Origin: Fimbriimonadales bacterium
Lineage (GTDB): Bacteria; Armatimonadota; Fimbriimonadia; Fimbriimonadales; GBS-DC
Assembly (NCBI GenBank): GCA_025061985.1
Contig: JANXAW010000018.1
Coordinates: 1-40,128, forward strand
Direction: 5' to 3'
DNA: 40,128 bases
The notes under the pieces were generated by a model, which was given only the letters and a program-made list of their open reading frames with translations, was not told where the DNA came from and ran no database searches. Shown here piece by piece: positions 18,375-27,006 of the stretch. Both the position numbers and the translations under genes were made by a program. Each line of letters starts with the position of its first letter. Position 1 is the first letter of the stretch.

Positions 18375-20285
18375 TTACCATTCCAGCACGCTGACAGACA
18401 TCGGCGGGAAGGTGTGGCGGATGCGGTCGCCTTGAGCGCGGAGCATGCGCAAAGCAAGGCTTTTGCTCTTTGCAGCGTCTTGCGCTGCCGAGTAGTAGCG
18501 CCAATACACTTGCGCGCCTACCTGAAGCCCCTGCAGGCGTATCTCCGCCGTGATGGGCGTGCTACGCATCTTATTGATAACCAACAGCCTGCCCCTGCCG
18601 TTCGGCGTGCGCACAGCGTAGACACTCAGCATCGGGTTGTCCGAGTTGGCTCGGATAAGCACATCGCCCGGTCGGGCAAAGCGTAGGATTAGTTGCGCCG
18701 CGAAGAAAGTGGGGTAAGGCGTATTGAGTGGGTCGCCCACCCCTGGTGGGTAGCCCGCTGCCACAATCCCATAGTCGCCCCAGTTGCGCCAACCATAAAG
18801 GCGCGGGCTGTTGTTGTTCCCTGCCTCGGCGGAGTTGTGCAAGTCCCACCATGCGTAAGCGTCGGCGCCTGCCAGAATCGCACGCGCCCACGAATCTGCC
18901 ATATAGAGCGCGTTCACCATACTGGTGGTCTGCTTACCAGGATTGTGAACCACCGAGTTGTTTTCGGTGGCAAAAATCATCACTTGACTCCCCGCTTGTT
19001 GCCCCAAGTAGTCTCGCAGGATTTGGCGTGTTCGGCTGATGATTTCGTCCCATGTGCGAGGGTCATCCAGCAGGAAGGCGTCGTCCTCATGCCCTGGCTG
19101 CTGAGGATAGATATGGATGTCGAAGAAATCTGGTATGACACCTAGGCTGTTTAGCCGATGGAGCAGCACCGCGGTCCACCCGTTCTGCGATTGCCCTGTG
19201 CGGGGGTTGGTAACGCTAAAGCGCTGAGGGAACTCGTGTTCGTTTGGCACGCCAACCACGCCGATTTTGATGGTTGGGTCAACCGCTCGCATCAGTTGGA
19301 TAGCATCGCGGGTAAAGTGGGCGTAAGTATGCGCGTCGTGGCGGTGCGGATGGGTGTCGTACTCCCATGAGCCATAGTTTTCGTTGCCGATTGCCCAGTA
19401 GCGCACGCCGCCATTTCTCTGGATGTTGGCATACTGTACCCAGTCCGCTGCTTCTTGGGGTGTACCTGAGCCGTAGTTGACGCAGATGAGCTTTTCCGCC
19501 CCAAGTTCGTTCGCCACGCTGAGGAAGCCGTCAGTGTTTGTGCCGTAAGTTGTGCCGTCGCGGCGGTTGCGGTTGTTGCGCCAATCGTACTCGTTGGAAG
19601 TGGAGCCGCCCGGAAACCGCAGTAGCCCAAACCCCAGTTGCTTGAGCAAGGCGCGTCGCTGGGGTGTGGTGAGATACCAATCCCACGTAGCGACATTGAT
19701 ACCACGCATCAGCTGGGTAATGGTGCGCCCTGTGGCACGGAAGTTCACTTGCACAGTCGCGCGGTTGCTTACATTCGCCCGAAGCAGGCGGATTTCATCG
19801 AGGTAAAAGGTGGGCACGCTCCGCCCTGAGGCTTCACGGAAGTGAATGCCTGTTAGCCGATCGCCCTGGTTTACTCCCAGCGCGCTAAGGGGCACCACCA
19901 CGCGCGTCCACTGGTTCGCGGGAATGTTGCTTACGAAGTTGCGCACGGGTACCAAGGGGCGGTCTACGCCGTTTACCTCAGCTCCGATCCGAAAGTCGGG
20001 GTTGCCCGCGCTTCCTCCATGCACCCAAAACTCCAGGTGGCTGAACCCATCCACAACAAAGCCCGATGGGTTTTTGAAGAAAAGCGATGTCTGTGGCGCA
20101 AGGTCTACGCGGATAGAGTACTGCCCCTGATACACGGGGCTGGTATTGCTCAGATTGCGACTTGCCCACGACCAGTCTTCCCAGCGCCCTGCGGGGTAGT
20201 CGCGGTAGATCGCTGGATGCGCGAACTCATCGCATGTTCCTGTATGCAACAACGCGCCCGCCACAATCAGTCCCATCCAACGCAT
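18375..20285 (-). CDS. Secreted clan-A glycoside hydrolase with N-terminal carbohydrate-binding-like domain (arabinofuranosidase-like)
   Basis: A 636-residue secreted protein. The signal peptide MRWMGLIVAGALL supports the start at 20285, which has GAGGAA upstream; earlier in-frame starts lack a signal. Residues about 25-170 form a jelly-roll domain like CBM11/galactose-binding modules (SIRVDL, LEFWVHGG, FYLDEIRLL). The catalytic barrel (about 190-560) resembles alpha-L-arabinofuranosidases (GH51 and relatives): GLLRFPGGSTSNEYDW, acid/base E302 in WAIGNENYG and nucleophile E441 in FATENNS. A C-terminal beta-sandwich (about 565-636) ends the protein. Substrate is probably plant or microbial arabinose-containing polysaccharide, but exact family and specificity need a search. 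Divergent from the epimerase-like gene across a 74-bp region. Confidence 0.8.
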   Translation of the reverse strand: MRWMGLIVAGALLHTGTCDEFAHPAIYRDYPAGRWEDWSWASRNLSNTSPVYQGQYSIRVDLAPQTSLFFKNPSGFVVDGFSHLEFWVHGGSAGNPDFRIGAEVNGVDRPLVPVRNFVSNIPANQWTRVVVPLSALGVNQGDRLTGIHFREASGRSVPTFYLDEIRLLRANVSNRATVQVNFRATGRTITQLMRGINVATWDWYLTTPQRRALLKQLGFGLLRFPGGSTSNEYDWRNNRNRRDGTTYGTNTDGFLSVANELGAEKLICVNYGSGTPQEAADWVQYANIQRNGGVRYWAIGNENYGSWEYDTHPHRHDAHTYAHFTRDAIQLMRAVDPTIKIGVVGVPNEHEFPQRFSVTNPRTGQSQNGWTAVLLHRLNSLGVIPDFFDIHIYPQQPGHEDDAFLLDDPRTWDEIISRTRQILRDYLGQQAGSQVMIFATENNSVVHNPGKQTTSMVNALYMADSWARAILAGADAYAWWDLHNSAEAGNNNSPRLYGWRNWGDYGIVAAGYPPGVGDPLNTPYPTFFAAQLILRFARPGDVLIRANSDNPMLSVYAVRTPNGRGRLLVINKMRSTPITAEIRLQGLQVGAQVYWRYYSAAQDAAKSKSLALRMLRAQGDRIRHTFPPMSVSVLEW

Positions 20286-20315
20286 ACCGTTTCCTCGCTC
20301 CCCAACCTCAAGCAG

Positions 20316-20322
20316 TATTATA
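20316..20322. promoter_or_regulatory. Overlapping divergent -10 boxes
   Basis: The 7-mer TATTATA gives TATAAT on the minus strand (20317-20322, 31 nt before the hydrolase ATG) and TATTAT on the plus strand (20316-20321, upstream of the epimerase-like gene). One AT-rich spot may serve both genes, so only one polymerase could bind at a time. Confidence 0.4.
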
Positions 20323-20359
20323 GCCCAAGCAACAGGAGGTGTGCCCACAAACGCGAAGC

Positions 20360-21424
20360 ATGCCAAATATGCACCTTGCGTGGGCGACCTTTACGGTCAA
20401 CAAGCGGTTTCCACTTACGATTAGCCGCGGTACAACGGCGCAGACGGTGAATGTGTGGGTGCGCGTGGAAGCCGACGGGATCGAAGGGTGGGGCGAGGCT
20501 TCGCCGTTTGGTATCGGCGACTTCCGCCAAAGCACGGAGATGATTCTGGAGGACTTGGCGCGTGCCAAGTCGCTGCTTGCAGCGCTCCATCCGCTGGAGC
20601 GCGAGCGAGTGGAAGCAACTCTACTGGAGGCAGGCGTTCGCTCGGCAGCGCGTGCTGCGATTGACATGGCGCTTTGGGATTGGTTAGGCAAGCGCACAGG
20701 GCTACCCGTGTGGGCAATCTTAGGGCTGTCGCGTGAGGCAATCCCGCCGACTTCCGTCACGATTGGCATCAACCCTCCCGAAGTGGCTCGTCAGCGTGTG
20801 CGCGACTGGCTGGCGCTGACAAATGCCAAATCGCTCAAGATTAAGCTGGGCAACCCTGCAGGGATTGAAGCGGATAAAGCGATGTTTGAGGCAGTGCTAC
20901 AAGAGGTGCCACAGGGAGTTTCGCTGCGCGTAGACGCCAATGGCGGTTGGGACTTAGAAGGCGCGCGAACGATGTGCCATTGGCTTGCTGAGCGAGGCGT
21001 GGAGTATGTGGAGCAGCCCCTACCGCGCGGTGCAGAAGAGCAGCTACCCATCCTCTACCGTGAGTCGCCACTGCCCATCTTCGTGGACGAAAGTTGCTTT
21101 ACGAAAGCCGATGTCGTGCGCCTTGCCGACCGTGTGCACGGCATCAACATCAAGCTGATGAAATCGGGGGGGCTGACCGAGGCGCTGCGAATGGTACATA
21201 CCGCTCGCGCTCTGGGGCTGCAGGTGATGTACGGCTGCTACTCCGATAGTAGCCTTGCGATCGGCGCAGCCAGCCAAATCGCGCCGTTGGCGGATCACCT
21301 GGACTTGGATAGCCACCTCAACTTGGTAGATGACCCCTTTGTAGGAGCGATGCTTACGGAAGGGCGCATAGTGCCGACTGACGCGCCGGGGTTGGGCGTG
21401 CGCCTGCGCGAGATGTTTGCGTAG
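20360..21424 (+). CDS. Dipeptide epimerase-like enolase superfamily enzyme
   Basis: A 354-residue enolase-superfamily enzyme of the muconate-lactonising subgroup, most like L-Ala-D/L-Glu epimerases involved in murein peptide recycling. The active site is complete: K160 and K162 (LKIKLG), metal ligands D192 (VDANGG), E218 (VEQPLP) and D243 (FVDES), and K265 (NIKLMKSGG). An N-terminal capping domain (WGEASPF) and C-terminal MYGCYSDSSLAI are typical. The start is uncertain: AGGAGG (20334-20339) is 20 nt from ATG 20360, too far for an ideal site, and the GTG at 20339 overlaps it. ATG 20369 is also possible. Specificity within the subgroup is inferred. Confidence 0.85.
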   Translation: MPNMHLAWATFTVNKRFPLTISRGTTAQTVNVWVRVEADGIEGWGEASPFGIGDFRQSTEMILEDLARAKSLLAALHPLERERVEATLLEAGVRSAARAAIDMALWDWLGKRTGLPVWAILGLSREAIPPTSVTIGINPPEVARQRVRDWLALTNAKSLKIKLGNPAGIEADKAMFEAVLQEVPQGVSLRVDANGGWDLEGARTMCHWLAERGVEYVEQPLPRGAEEQLPILYRESPLPIFVDESCFTKADVVRLADRVHGINIKLMKSGGLTEALRMVHTARALGLQVMYGCYSDSSLAIGAASQIAPLADHLDLDSHLNLVDDPFVGAMLTEGRIVPTDAPGLGVRLREMFA

Positions 21425-21445
21425 CCCCGCTGTGCCCCCGCCGAA

Positions 21446-21453
21446 GGTATACT
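21446..21453 (+). promoter_or_regulatory. GG-extended -10 box of carA, leaderless
   Basis: GGTATACT followed by 8 nt (ACCCCCGA) and then ATG. No Shine-Dalgarno. It lies in the 37-bp gap after the epimerase-like gene. Confidence 0.5.
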
Positions 21454-21461
21454 ACCCCCGA

Positions 21462-22577
21462 ATGAAAGCCTACCTAGTGCTGGAAGACGGGAGCGTTTTT
21501 GAGGGCGAGTCGCTGGGCGCGACGGGGCACACCACAGGTGAGCTGGTGTTCACCACTAGCATGACGGGCTACCAAGAAATCCTCACCGACCCGTCGTACG
21601 CGGGGCAGATTGTGTTGATGACCTACCCGCTGATTGGCAACTATGGCATGAACGCCGACGATGACGAGTCGCGTCAAGCGCAGGTGGCGGGCTTTGTGGT
21701 GCGCGAGGCATGCGATACTCCCTCCAACTGGCGGGCGCGTAGTGCGCTCCATGACTACTTGGCAGCACGCGGCGTGGTGGCAATCAGTGCCGTCGACACA
21801 CGCGCTGTCACCTTGCGGGTGCGCTATCATGGCGTGATGATGGCAACCATCACTACCGACGAGACCCCTGAAGAGGCATTCCATCGCTTGCAAACCGCGC
21901 CGCGCTACGACGAAGAGGACTTCGTCTATCGCGTCACCACGCCCCAACCCTACAAATGGGGCTACAATGGCATGGAGCCGATGGATGCCCCTGATGACCG
22001 CTATCGCAAGCGCGTGGTGATTTTGGACTGTGGTGTAAAGTGGAACATCCCCCGCCGGTTGGCGAGCCTGGGCATTCGCTCCATCATCGTGCCTGCCACC
22101 ACGCCCGCTGAGCAAATCTTGGCGTATCAGCCAGACGGCATTCTGCTTTCGCCTGGTCCGGGCGACCCTGCGCGTTTACAGCCGATTGCGGAGACTGTGC
22201 GCGCCCTGCTCGGCAAGAAGCCAATCGCAGGCATCTGCTTAGGGCACCAGTTGGTGTGCTTAGCGCTGGGCGCACGCACCTATAAGCTCAAGTTTGGGCA
22301 CAGGGGCGCGAACCACCCCGTCAAGAACCTACTCACAGGGCGCGTGGACATCACCTCTCAAAATCACGGGTACGCGGTGGATCTGGAAAGCCTGCGCGGA
22401 ACAGGGCTGGAGCTGACGCACATCAACCTCAACGACCACACCGTGGAGGGCGTGCGCCACCGCGACCTAAAGGTGATGACTCTGCAGTATCACCCCGAGG
22501 CAGCGCCTGGCCCGTGGGATAGTCGCCCATTTTTCAGCGAGTTTTTGGCGATGATGGAAGAGGGAGGTGCCTCATGA
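21462..22577 (+). CDS. carA: Carbamoyl-phosphate synthase small (glutaminase) subunit
   Basis: A 371-residue subunit that hydrolyses glutamine and passes ammonia to CarB for carbamoyl phosphate, feeding pyrimidine and arginine synthesis. The N-terminal CPSase small-chain domain (MKAYLVLEDGSVFEGESLG, TGELVFTTSMTGYQEILTDP in two parts) is followed by a class I glutamine amidotransferase with LSPGPGDP, nucleophile C259 in GICLGHQ and the histidine-glutamate pair in QYHPEA. The start at 21462 gives the standard N-terminus. carB is not adjacent; the stop overlaps an oxidoreductase ATG in an ATGA junction, an unusual partner. Confidence 0.96.
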   Translation: MKAYLVLEDGSVFEGESLGATGHTTGELVFTTSMTGYQEILTDPSYAGQIVLMTYPLIGNYGMNADDDESRQAQVAGFVVREACDTPSNWRARSALHDYLAARGVVAISAVDTRAVTLRVRYHGVMMATITTDETPEEAFHRLQTAPRYDEEDFVYRVTTPQPYKWGYNGMEPMDAPDDRYRKRVVILDCGVKWNIPRRLASLGIRSIIVPATTPAEQILAYQPDGILLSPGPGDPARLQPIAETVRALLGKKPIAGICLGHQLVCLALGARTYKLKFGHRGANHPVKNLLTGRVDITSQNHGYAVDLESLRGTGLELTHINLNDHTVEGVRHRDLKVMTLQYHPEAAPGPWDSRPFFSEFLAMMEEGGAS

Positions 22578-23800
22578 AGCGTCGCTACGGGGCAAACGAT
22601 CGCGTGCGAGTGGCAATCATCGGCTGTGGAGGCATTGGGCGCCACCACTATCGGCAGTTCAGTCGCTTCAGCGAGCAGTGCGAAGTCGTAGCCGTATGCG
22701 ATGTCTATCGGAAGCAACTGGATGAGTTCCTGCGCCTCATCGGGCGCAGCGATGTGCAACCCTACTCCGACTACAGGCGGATTCTAGAGCGCAACGATAT
22801 TGACGCAGTCGTCGTAGCCACCCCCGACCACTGGCACGCTCGAATCACTATCGATGCCTGCGAGGCGGGCAAGCACGTGCTGTGCGAAAAGCCTGCCTCC
22901 CATAACGTGGCAGAAGGCTTGGCGATGGTACATGCCGCGCGCGAGCATAAGCGCGTGGTTGCCATTGGGCTGCAGCAGCGCGCGGGCGAACACTTCCAAG
23001 AGGCTGTAGAGATTGTACGCTCGGGCAAACTGGGCAAAATCACCACAGTGCATTGCTGGAACGTGGAAAACGAGGCACCCGAAGGCATCGGCAACCCGCC
23101 AGACAGCGACCCACCACCCGGCTTGGACTGGGACTTTTGGCTGGGACCTGCTCCGAAACGCCCCTACAACCCCAACCGATGCATCTATCATTTCCGTTGG
23201 TTTTGGGATTACGCAGGCGGTAAGGTTACCGACTGGGGCGTGCACTTGATAGACATCGTGCTGTGGGCGATGGGCGAGCATAGTCCCACAGAGGTGTGCG
23301 CTTACGGCGGGAAATTCGCCCTGCAAGACAACCGCGAGACGCCTGACACTATCGATTGCATCTGGAAGTTCAGCAACTGGACGTTGGTCTATACGCATCG
23401 CGCAGCGAATGGCTATCCGCTCTACGGGCATGGCTACGGGATTATGTTCTTCGGCACGAACGGTAGCCTCTACGTGAGCCGAGATAGGCTGGAAGTCTAT
23501 CCTGAGAAGGAGCGTGTCCCAGCCTACAAGCGCGGCGGCTCTCCTCAAAGCGAGCCGTTGACAGAGAACTTTTTGGCGGCTATTCGCGAGGGCAAGCCGC
23601 TCATCGTGGACGTACTGACAGGCGTGCGGTCGACGATTGTGCCGTTGCTGGGCAACATCGCTTATCGCGTAGGGCGGAGCATCCGCTGGGATGCGCAGCG
23701 GGCGCAAATCGTGGGCGACAAAGAGGCGAATGCGCTCCTCGCTCGCAACTGGCGTGCCCCATGGGGCATTCCCAAGCGATACATCAAGCCCATCGGTTAG
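22574..23800 (+). CDS. Gfo/Idh/MocA family oxidoreductase
   Basis: A 408-residue oxidoreductase. The Rossmann motif VAIIGCGGIGRHH, the VVATPDHWHARI loop and the signature HVLCEKPASHNVAEG place it in the branch of Gfo/Idh proteins common in Planctomycetes and Armatimonadota. The C-terminal domain has tryptophan-rich stretches (DWDFWLGPAP, FRWFWDYAGG) and KVTDWGVHLIDIVLWAMGE with the catalytic-region histidine. Many members of this branch have a Tat signal; this one lacks it and should be cytoplasmic. It overlaps the carA stop (ATGA) and has GGGAGG upstream, so it is probably co-translated with carA, although no metabolic link is known. Substrate unknown, probably a sugar or sugar acid. Confidence 0.87.
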   Translation: MKRRYGANDRVRVAIIGCGGIGRHHYRQFSRFSEQCEVVAVCDVYRKQLDEFLRLIGRSDVQPYSDYRRILERNDIDAVVVATPDHWHARITIDACEAGKHVLCEKPASHNVAEGLAMVHAAREHKRVVAIGLQQRAGEHFQEAVEIVRSGKLGKITTVHCWNVENEAPEGIGNPPDSDPPPGLDWDFWLGPAPKRPYNPNRCIYHFRWFWDYAGGKVTDWGVHLIDIVLWAMGEHSPTEVCAYGGKFALQDNRETPDTIDCIWKFSNWTLVYTHRAANGYPLYGHGYGIMFFGTNGSLYVSRDRLEVYPEKERVPAYKRGGSPQSEPLTENFLAAIREGKPLIVDVLTGVRSTIVPLLGNIAYRVGRSIRWDAQRAQIVGDKEANALLARNWRAPWGIPKRYIKPIG

Positions 23801-23807
23801 TCAAGCG

Positions 23808-24584
23808 CTACGCAGGCTTCCTCAGGATGCAGTAGAGGTTGTTCACGAAGTACTCGCCCACCAGAGGTAGGTGGCGCAGAAGATCGAAAATGCGCACGAC
23901 GGGATGTTTGCTGCAATTTGGGCGGAAAAACTCCACCTCAAAGCCCGAGTTGTAGATAATCTGCTTATATTCGCGGAACGACAGCATATTCATCCCTAAG
24001 TCGCGGTATGATTGGAGGGGGCGCCCGATGCGCTTGGCTGTGGCGTTGAGCACGAGGCGATCGGGCACAATCAGGTGCGCCCACGGTAGATTGATGCCAA
24101 TGAGCCGCTTGATAGTGTCGTGGTCACCGAAGGGACTGTTCCACAGCGGACCGATGGCGGCATAGAGCCGTCCCCCTGGCTTGAGACGCTTATACATCTC
24201 TGCCAGCACGGTAGGCAAATCCATCACATGCTCAAAAGTATCCTTGCTGGTCATCAAGTCAAAGTCGCCCTCGTCCAGCTGGGCGATATCGATGCAGTAG
24301 AAGGCGACGCGGTCGGCGAGTTCAGGGAAGTTGCGCTGAAGGTTGGCGTTTGCGAAGCGGATGAGGCGTTCGTTGATGTCGACACCCACAACGCGTGCCG
24401 CTCCTGCTTTTGCGATGTCGATGCACAGGCTGCCGTGCCCACAGCCCAGATCGAGCACTTTTTTGCCTCTTAAGTCAGGCTGCCCACCGAGGCGACTCCA
24501 AAAGCGGGGGTTTTCCCATGCCCCGCGTTGGAAATAGGCTAAATCCGCGGGGTTCAGGAGGTCTGCAAGCGATTGCGGATCCAT
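23808..24584 (-). CDS. Class I SAM-dependent methyltransferase
   Basis: A 258-residue cytoplasmic methyltransferase. Motif I is KVLDLGCGHGSL near residue 42; the acidic end of strand beta-2 is VVGVDINE; later motifs include FDLMTSKDTFEHV and LKPGGRLYAAIGPLW. The fold is Rossmann-type, similar to UbiE/Coq3-like small-molecule methylases, and the C-terminal region (about 150-258) is variable and probably binds the substrate, which is unknown. Its ATG lies within the 3' end of hisS (31-bp overlap), so it is the last gene of the VKOR-DsbA/hisS unit. Convergent with the Gfo/Idh gene, 7 bp apart. Confidence 0.85.
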   Translation of the reverse strand: MDPQSLADLLNPADLAYFQRGAWENPRFWSRLGGQPDLRGKKVLDLGCGHGSLCIDIAKAGAARVVGVDINERLIRFANANLQRNFPELADRVAFYCIDIAQLDEGDFDLMTSKDTFEHVMDLPTVLAEMYKRLKPGGRLYAAIGPLWNSPFGDHDTIKRLIGINLPWAHLIVPDRLVLNATAKRIGRPLQSYRDLGMNMLSFREYKQIIYNSGFEVEFFRPNCSKHPVVRIFDLLRHLPLVGEYFVNNLYCILRKPA

Positions 24585-25828
24585 ACGGCAAGCTCGGCTT
24601 GGCTCACGAGCGTTTGCTCGTGGGTTTGGAGGTCTTTGACTGTAGCGGCGTTTTGCGCGAGTTCGGTTTCGCCGAGCAAAACGGCGAACCGAGCGCCTAT
24701 GCGGTTAGCAAGGCGCATCTGCGCTTTGGGACTGCGCCCCTCCAAATCCAAATCAGTAGCAATCCCCGCATAGCGCAGTTGCTGAGCGACCTGCAACGCC
24801 ACAGGGCGCGCTGCCTCACCAAACGCTACCACATAAACCCCTACTCGGGGCGGCTCTGGCATTGGCACCTCAAGCGCTTGAAGAACCAGCAGCGTGCGCT
24901 CTACGCCGATGCCTACGCCTACTGCGGGCGTAGGTGCGCCACCAAGCGCTTCTACCAGTCCGTCATAGCGCCCGCCCCCGCAAAGGGCATTTTGAGCGCC
25001 CAAGCCCTGCTCAGCGATTACCTCAAAGGTGGTGCGGGTGTAGTAGTCCAGCCCGCGTACGAGGCGGTAGTCTCGCTTGTAAGGCACATCTAGCATCTTC
25101 AGCAGCTGCTGTAGCGTGTCAAAATGGGTGCGACACTCGTCACATAGATACGGGTCTATAGGAGGTGCATCCGTGGTGATCGCCACGCACTCTTTGCAGT
25201 CCAAGATCCGCAGCGGGTTGCGCTCAAGGCGGGTTTGGCAGCTCTTGCACAGTTGTGCTGAGCGTGCACGCCCAAACTGCAGAACTGCCTCACGGTAGGC
25301 AGGGCGACAGGTAGGGCATCCGATGGTGTTCAAGCGCAACTCCAACGCCTCGGGGAGGATCCCTAAGGATTGGAAAAAGTGCATCACCATCGCCAACAGC
25401 TCGGCATCGGCGGAAGGCTGTGCCGTGCCAATAATCTCCGCGCCCATCTGGTGCGCTTGGCGGTAGCGCCCTTTTTGGGGGCGCTCGCCTCGGAAAAACG
25501 GGGTGATGTAATAGAGTTTCTGCGCGCTTCCTGCGCTGTGGAGGCTATGCTCGATGTAGGCACGTACAACGGGCGCAGTGCCTTCGGGCTTGAGCGCGTA
25601 GCGTTCCTCGCCTCGCTGCAAAATGTACATCTCCTTGGAGACGATGTCGGTGGTTTCGCCTACGCTGCGCTCAAATAGTTCTGCATACTCCAAAACCGGC
25701 GTTCGTATCTCGCGATAGCCATAGCGATGGCAGTGCTCGCGCCAGCGTGCCTCAATGTACTGCCAAAGATGGCTGCTCTCTGGCAATACATCGTTCATTC
25801 CTTCGGGAGCGCGGTACTTCGGTCCCAT
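24554..25828 (-). CDS. hisS: Histidyl-tRNA synthetase
   Basis: A 424-residue class II synthetase. Motif 1 lies around YGYREIRTPVLEYAELF, motif 2 is FRGERPQKGRYRQAHQMGAE in outline, and the HisRS-specific signatures LVRGLDYYTRTTFE and ALCGGGRYDGLVEALGG are clear. The C-terminal anticodon-binding domain (about 330-424) ends in VSQAELAVWIRN. A short cysteine-rich insertion (CPTCRPAY, CKSCQTRLERNPLRILDCK) is usual in bacterial HisRS. The gene starts 2 bp after the VKOR-DsbA stop with no separate Shine-Dalgarno, so translation is coupled. Confidence 0.96.
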   Translation of the reverse strand: MGPKYRAPEGMNDVLPESSHLWQYIEARWREHCHRYGYREIRTPVLEYAELFERSVGETTDIVSKEMYILQRGEERYALKPEGTAPVVRAYIEHSLHSAGSAQKLYYITPFFRGERPQKGRYRQAHQMGAEIIGTAQPSADAELLAMVMHFFQSLGILPEALELRLNTIGCPTCRPAYREAVLQFGRARSAQLCKSCQTRLERNPLRILDCKECVAITTDAPPIDPYLCDECRTHFDTLQQLLKMLDVPYKRDYRLVRGLDYYTRTTFEVIAEQGLGAQNALCGGGRYDGLVEALGGAPTPAVGVGIGVERTLLVLQALEVPMPEPPRVGVYVVAFGEAARPVALQVAQQLRYAGIATDLDLEGRSPKAQMRLANRIGARFAVLLGETELAQNAATVKDLQTHEQTLVSQAELAVWIRNRLQTS

Positions 25829-25830
25829 CG

Positions 25831-26976
25831 TCAGCGCAGCTGCACAATCACTTTACCGCCTAGGTAGGCTTGGATCTCGGGCGTTTCATTGAGTGTGCGC
25901 ATTAGAGCAGCCATACCTGGGCTAAAGTACATCCTGCCTTGGTATACGACGATGAATGTAGGAGTGGATTTGACGCCCAGCTTAGAACCTTCTTCGAAAT
26001 CGCGGTAGATTTTCTTGAAATGGATGTCCTGATTGTCCATCGCCTTGCGTACCTTGCGTGCGTCCAACCCAAGGTTGCGCGCGATGTCTTCTATCGCGTC
26101 TGGAGTTAGCATTTCTTGGCTCTCGAATAGGGCGCTATACATTTGCCAGAATTTACCCTGTTTGCCTGCTTCTTCCGCCGCTGCTGCCGCTACCCACGCC
26201 ATCGGGTGAATTTGAACTAGTGGATAGTGGCGAAACACAAAGAGCGCCTTTTTCTCAATCTGAGGTAGGATTTGACCTTCCAGCACCTCGTAGGCTTGGC
26301 GACACGCAGGGCATTGAAAGTCGGAAAACTCCACAATGACCAGCGGTGCCTTCTCGTTGCCCTTACGCCATCCTTGACCGTCCAAATAAAGCATTCTCAG
26401 CTTTTCGTGGTCTGTTTCCATTACCTGTGCTGTAGTGGATTGCCGCCACTGCCAGCCTCCGTATGCCAGCCCAGCTACTACCACCAGGAGCGACACAGCA
26501 ACTGATTGTAGTAGCTCACGAGTGAGCGTGCTTGAGGCATGGGGTGCCTTCCGCAGCCCCACCAGTGCAAGGAGCCAAAGCAGGAGGTTTGTGCTTGCTG
26601 CCCCTAGGCACCACCAGCAGGGAGTGCCTTTCTCGTAAAGGTTTAGTACGAAAAGTTGAATGTATGTGAGGTAAGCGAAAACAAGGGTGCCGAGCGTACT
26701 AAGCGCAGCAAGCGCTCTGCTGTAGGTGTGCCACTGTTCAGGATACTGCAAGCGCGAAAGTGCGAGCACAAGAAGTAGCCCGAAATAAGCAAACCCCAGC
26801 GCTGCCACTGGAATACCTGCGATGCGTGAATACGGCGAGCGCGCCACTTCGTCGCAGCCACCACCCGTGCAAGGCAAGGCAAAATCTGCCGTGTGAGAAA
26901 TCCATAGCAGCGCGGAAATCACCATTCCTAACGATGCCAGCAGGGTAATTGTGCGGTTTAGGGCGATGGCGCTCAT
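25831..26976 (-). CDS. VKOR-DsbA fusion (disulfide-bond forming protein)
   Basis: A 381-residue membrane protein joining a vitamin K epoxide reductase domain to a periplasmic DsbA-like thioredoxin. The VKOR part (residues 1-145) has four or more hydrophobic helices, the loop cysteines C36 and C41, the conserved serine S50 and the quinone-proximal CWWC (C120/C123). A further helix (about 160-182) leads to the thioredoxin part with CPAC (C222/C225) in FSDFQCPAC and a cis-proline in VKSTPTF. By family, VKOR reoxidises the thioredoxin part and passes electrons to quinone, replacing DsbB. ATG 26976 is preceded by GGAGG and GGTATAAT. It is first in an operon with hisS. Confidence 0.92.
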   Translation of the reverse strand: MSAIALNRTITLLASLGMVISALLWISHTADFALPCTGGGCDEVARSPYSRIAGIPVAALGFAYFGLLLVLALSRLQYPEQWHTYSRALAALSTLGTLVFAYLTYIQLFVLNLYEKGTPCWWCLGAASTNLLLWLLALVGLRKAPHASSTLTRELLQSVAVSLLVVVAGLAYGGWQWRQSTTAQVMETDHEKLRMLYLDGQGWRKGNEKAPLVIVEFSDFQCPACRQAYEVLEGQILPQIEKKALFVFRHYPLVQIHPMAWVAAAAAEEAGKQGKFWQMYSALFESQEMLTPDAIEDIARNLGLDARKVRKAMDNQDIHFKKIYRDFEEGSKLGVKSTPTFIVVYQGRMYFSPGMAALMRTLNETPEIQAYLGGKVIVQLR

Positions 26977-26998
26977 CGGGCAACCCTCCAAGTTCAAG

Positions 26999-27006
26999 AT
27001 TATACC
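26999..27006 (-). promoter_or_regulatory. GG-extended -10 box of the VKOR-DsbA/hisS operon
   Basis: GGTATAAT on the minus strand; its first G is the last base of the upstream gene's TAG stop. The 22 nt to the ATG include GGAGG. This promoter starts a separate unit directly behind the large membrane protein gene. Confidence 0.55.
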
